A stretch of 64,000 nt of DNA from Parietaria judaica. Taxonomy: Eukaryota; Streptophyta; Magnoliopsida; Rosales; Urticaceae. Below are positions 60,610-64,000 of the stretch, in pieces. Within the stretch, counting starts at the first letter, position 1, and each line of letters starts with the position of its first letter. The DNA is taken from assembly GCA_954871525.1 (NCBI GenBank), contig OX940862.1, positions 10,126,501 through 10,190,500 of the forward strand, written 5' to 3'. A program made the position numbers and the translations under genes. The notes beneath the pieces are model-generated. The model searched no databases and was not told the origin of the DNA. It was given only the letters and a program-made list of their open reading frames with translations.

Positions 60610-63131
60610 TTAAACTTCGAAAACGAACTTCCTATCGACACATTCCAATATGGTCATGGAATCTGTATCTTCGTCACGTACTGCAATGTTCAGATCGAGT
60701 GATACGCCATGGTCTTCGTGCTCTTTCTCATGGCTGCTCGACGAGCTCGCTGTGCCGAAGCTCTCGCAGCTGAAGATGACAATGGCGTCCCTGAGATGAA
60801 CGGTCTCGCCGCATGCGAGAGCTATCTTCCCGGTTTCAATGGCGTTTCGGATACCCTTTTGCGAGCTCTCGTCGACCTCCTCAAGATCTTCCATGTAGAA
60901 CACGCGTCTAGGATTCTCGTTCACCGCCTCTCCGAGCCTCTGAACGTAGCTGATCCCTGGCTCATCTCTGGCTCTCTTACAGCCGTCTAGGGTTTTCGTG
61001 CACGAGGAGAATCGGCTGAGACCAATGGAGACGAAGCTGTCGTTCTGCGAGCCGAAGACCAGCTTGGCCAGTGTCCTCGCCACCTTCTCTTTCCCCTTAG
61101 CGTCGGCTCCGAGGAAGAAGAGCCAGCAGTTCTCGTCCTTGTGACCGTGTCGACCGAGGCATTTTGTGATATTGCTTTTCCGTTGGCTCATCCCCGACCG
61201 GCACTGAAGCATGGTCGTCGCTATCTCCGGGATGATCTCCTTCTGCCACGACACGTTTTTCTCCATCTCGTCACAAAGAATACGCAAGTTCTCGGCATTA
61301 AGCTCCTTGAAGGCTTGAACATCGTCGTCGATCACCACCTCACTCGAAGAAGCCGAGTTAGGGCTCGAGTTGGGGTTTGACAAGAGCTCCGGCTTCGCAG
61401 GCTCTTCGTCTTCGTCATCCGGCACGGCCCCGTTCTCCAATGCCCAGAACTGATACTCCTTCGGCGACTGCTTGAAGTCGTGCGAATTAGAGAACGAGTT
61501 CGAAGGAGACAATGAAGAGAAGTTGAAGGGCTTCTCCGCAAAATGAGGCTGCTTTTGGCCTGAACTGCAAAATGAAGTCCACTTCTTGCATAGATCCCCA
61601 ACAGTGAAGCAAAATTCCTGATAAACATAAAGACGACAAAAAGAACGTATTATTAGAATCTTATAATATATATATAGTTATATATTCATGCATTCACAAA
61701 CAAAAATGTCACGTAGTTTCTTTACCTGATGAGTACTATTCTTTTTATTCTCTTCATTGTACTTTTGCAGCCATGAGGGTAAGCTTGAATTAGGCTTGTG
61801 CTCAACATCTTTGGATGCCATTGTAGCACTGACATCACCTTCCAAATCACTGCAAAAAAAAAAATATATAATTCAATATATATATATATATAAAAGCTGA
61901 AGTATGTCACGTCTCAATAATTTAACATGGGTTTTCATTTATTTATTATTTTATACCTTTCGAACTTGAGACTGAGGCTCAAGCTTCCCACTGGAATGCT
62001 TAGTGGGCGAAGCTCCCAGATTGCCTCTAATGGAGGATTGCCTTGCTTGCACTTCGTGTAACTTTGGAAAGTTGAGATTCCCATGAGCCAAACTCTCGCA
62101 CTGTTGTCTCCATATTGGCTTGACGAGACCAGTCTCTTGAGCTCCATGATGATGTGTTCCAAGCAGAAGTGGGAGCTTCTTCTCGTGCTTGACGATGATG
62201 ATGATGACCAGTACTCGGAGACCCAAGCTAGGTCACCCAAGTACAGAACTACCCCTGCTCTTCCCACGCAGCTTTTGACCAGACACCTGAGCTCGATCAG
62301 CTTCCTCTCCACTTCTTCCTTGGAGATTGTCCTCAGAGAGAAGAGAGGAAAGTTGATGAACTGTAAGAACCTGAAGTTGACCGAACCGTGTTGGCTTCTC
62401 TCGAAGCTCTCCATCACGCCCTTGGCTACGCTCTCGGCCGCAGAAAGAGACTCTCCAAGGATGACGGTGTTCTTCCTCTTGTTCAGCATCACGCTCAGCA
62501 CGCCGTTCACATCCTCGTGCCTCACGTGATCGAACGGCTTTTGCGTCGGTGACGCTAGAAAATGACCGGGACTTGGGTTATTGTTGTTATGATGAACGAC
62601 GACGCTACTCTCCTTAGTCGACTCTACGGAGACAGACTGCTCGACGCGGCTTTTCACTTGGGGGCTCGAGAAACCGGCCTCTCTCATGACGCGGCTAACG
62701 CTTGGGTCATCCAGGATCGATATGATGAGCTGCTCGAGCTCGATCTTGAGCGCTAGGATCGGCTGCTGCTGATTCTCGACCGAGCCGCGACGCTGGTGAG
62801 CCTGCGCGCGCTTGAAGGCGGCGACGAGCGCGTTGGAGAACGCTGGGTGGGCGTAGTGCGGCGCGAGCAACGGGCTCGGGCTCGAGGCTGGGAGGCGGTT
62901 GAGCGCGACGTTGAAGCAGAGCTCGAGTGCCTTGCACTGCAGAGGATGGGAGTGGCACTGCAGGCACGCACGCCTCAGCAACCCGGCCGGAGTGGCGAGC
63001 ATAGCGCTCGCCACGTGCAGCGGTGTCACCTGCGCGTGGCCCCGCCGCTTCGCAAGGCTCACCGCCTGCTTCACCATCCCTGCCGCCTCCGCGGTAAGCG
63101 CCTGCTGCACCGTACAAATCCCTCCTCTCAT
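60610..63131 (-). CDS. SMXL3/4/5-type Clp-ATPase-like repressor
   Basis: Three exons on the minus strand, 63131-61957, 61849-61726 and 61617-60610, join to 768 residues. The start MRGGICTVQQALTAEAAG opens the double Clp-N domain (about 1-170: HAQVTPLHVASAML, HPAFSNALVAAFKRAQAH). A middle region follows (FDHVRHEDVNGVLSVMLNKR). The second ATPase-like domain has a degenerate P-loop (GADAKGKEK, about 603-611) and a Walker-B-like segment (RRVFYMEDLEEVD, about 670-682). An EAR motif LDLNI lies at about 740-744, which recruits TOPLESS co-repressors in the family. The RGKT degron of D53/SMXL6-8 is absent, as in SMXL3/4/5, which act in phloem formation independently of strigolactone-triggered breakdown. 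Length is slightly below the known members. It is probably nuclear. Confidence 0.9.
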
Positions 63132-64000
63132 TGTGAAAATGTGTTTGATTATATATAACACCAAAAAGAAAACCACAAACTCTAGGGTTTAGACTTGATT
63201 CATTTGGATAAGTGAATGGAGAGAAGAGTGTTTGATGATGTAAGTGATGATAGTATTGACACTTGATTATTATACTAAGTGTTAATCACTTTGGATAAGT
63301 GAAAGAGATAGAAAGAGAGAGAGAAATGTGGAAGTTGGTAATGGAAGTGAAGTGGGATATGAGGGTATATATATATGATATGTATATGTATATATATAAA
63401 AATAAATTTGTTGGATTGTGATTGAGGAATGTGTAAGAGATATTATGGGATGTGGGTTTTGTTCCTTTCTTGTTAGTGAGGGAAATTTTGGCTTTAGTGT
63501 GTGAAAGTGGATGGCATGTGATGCAAACTTTGGCATGTCTTTATTTTAAGACACATTCTCTCTCTTGATGAAAAGGGTTTGTAGTAGGGTAATCAAAAGT
63601 TGGTCTTCTCAACATTGTGGAGAAACTATATAATATATATATATATATGTATATATGGATTGGGTAGTGAGCTTTAAACAAAATGTGTAGGAGAATAAAC
63701 CACTTTTTTTTGTTTGCTAAATAAATGATGTTGAGTGATTAGTTTCGGAAGAATAAACTTCAAAGGGCAAAAAAGAGAGAAAAATAAAAAATAAAGGGGC
63801 AAGGAATGGTCATCCGCGAATTACGAGGACCTGACCAAAAAGAAGAAAGGAGCGAGTGCTGTCTGTTTGAAGAGATTGAGAAGAAGTGCTATATTTTTTT
63901 TTCTTTCTTTTCTTTATATTTTGGCTTTTTTGCTTTTTTTTTTTCTCTCTTCTCGAAGAAGAGGAATAATACCTTTGATGATTGATTGTTGATCTCTCTC
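63132..64000. promoter_or_regulatory. Upstream region of the SMXL gene
   Basis: This is the promoter and 5' UTR side of the minus-strand SMXL gene. TATATA-rich text lies at 63365-63400, about 240 bp before the ATG. The phrase TTTGGATAAGTGAA is repeated at about 63202 and 63290. GA/CT-rich patches occur near 63310 and at the window edge. No other gene seen. Confidence 0.4.

Noticed and set aside
62083..62529. 148-residue plus-strand frame
   Set aside because: It is a shadow of SMXL exon 1 on the other strand, with Ser/Asp runs from TCN repeats.
1..64000. LTR retrotransposon, viral insertion, CRISPR array or operon-like metabolic cluster
   Set aside because: No paired LTRs with primer-binding site, no gag-pol, no regular spacer array, and neighbouring genes belong to unrelated pathways.

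Overview
The window is nuclear DNA of a eudicot plant. The genes have many short AT-rich introns with GT-AG borders, the proteins belong to plant lineages (EXO70A1, ATL RING-H2, SMXL, VPS60, NUDX26-like Nudix, farnesylatable DnaJ), and the intergenic DNA holds typical plant transposons (Mutator-like, Helitron, hAT-type MITE, Emigrant/Lemi pogo-like, L1-type LINE). I cannot name the species from the sequence alone. There is no prokaryotic, plastid or viral block, no CRISPR array, and I found no convincing tRNA or rRNA gene.

Layout. 1-10.6 kb: two small ATL-type RING-H2 ubiquitin-ligase genes (1.3 kb and 8.3 kb, both minus strand) sit among a decayed LINE and three non-autonomous Mutator-like elements. 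The middle element carries an intact reading frame for a secreted arabinogalactan-like protein. 11-21 kb: a type I DnaJ co-chaperone with a CaaX box (minus), a divergently placed bZIP factor with an atypical basic region (plus), and the ESCRT-III protein VPS60/CHMP5 (minus). 22-24 kb: an AIFM2/FSP1-like NAD(P)H oxidoreductase (plus). 24.9-28.8 kb: a 3.8-kb non-autonomous Helitron with both termini. 29-36 kb: peroxisomal uricase (plus), an intronless membrane-anchored GT4-type glycosyltransferase (plus), and a chloroplast-type Nudix hydrolase (minus) that converges on the glycosyltransferase with 129 bp between stop codons. 37-40 kb: a secreted proline-rich protein of a family I do not recognise, with decayed tandem copies of its first exon border inside intron 1. 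42-47 kb: the exocyst gene EXO70A1 in 12 exons, one intron of which is GC-AG. 47.7-50 kb: an NTF2-like-fold protein of unknown function. 50-60.6 kb: a gene-poor, AT-rich stretch with microsatellites and an Emigrant/Lemi-type remnant. 60.6-63.1 kb: an SMXL3/4/5-type Clp-ATPase-like repressor (minus).

The genes are unrelated housekeeping and regulatory functions, as expected in a plant chromosome; they do not form a pathway or operon. Gene models were built by hand from reading frame, splice-site dinucleotides and remembered protein families. Every exon chain given here keeps an open frame from start to stop. I see no convincing new multi-gene system. The most unusual items are the gene-carrying Mutator-like element, the exon-border repeats in the secreted-protein gene, the atypical bZIP, the GC-AG intron and the Helitron next to uricase.
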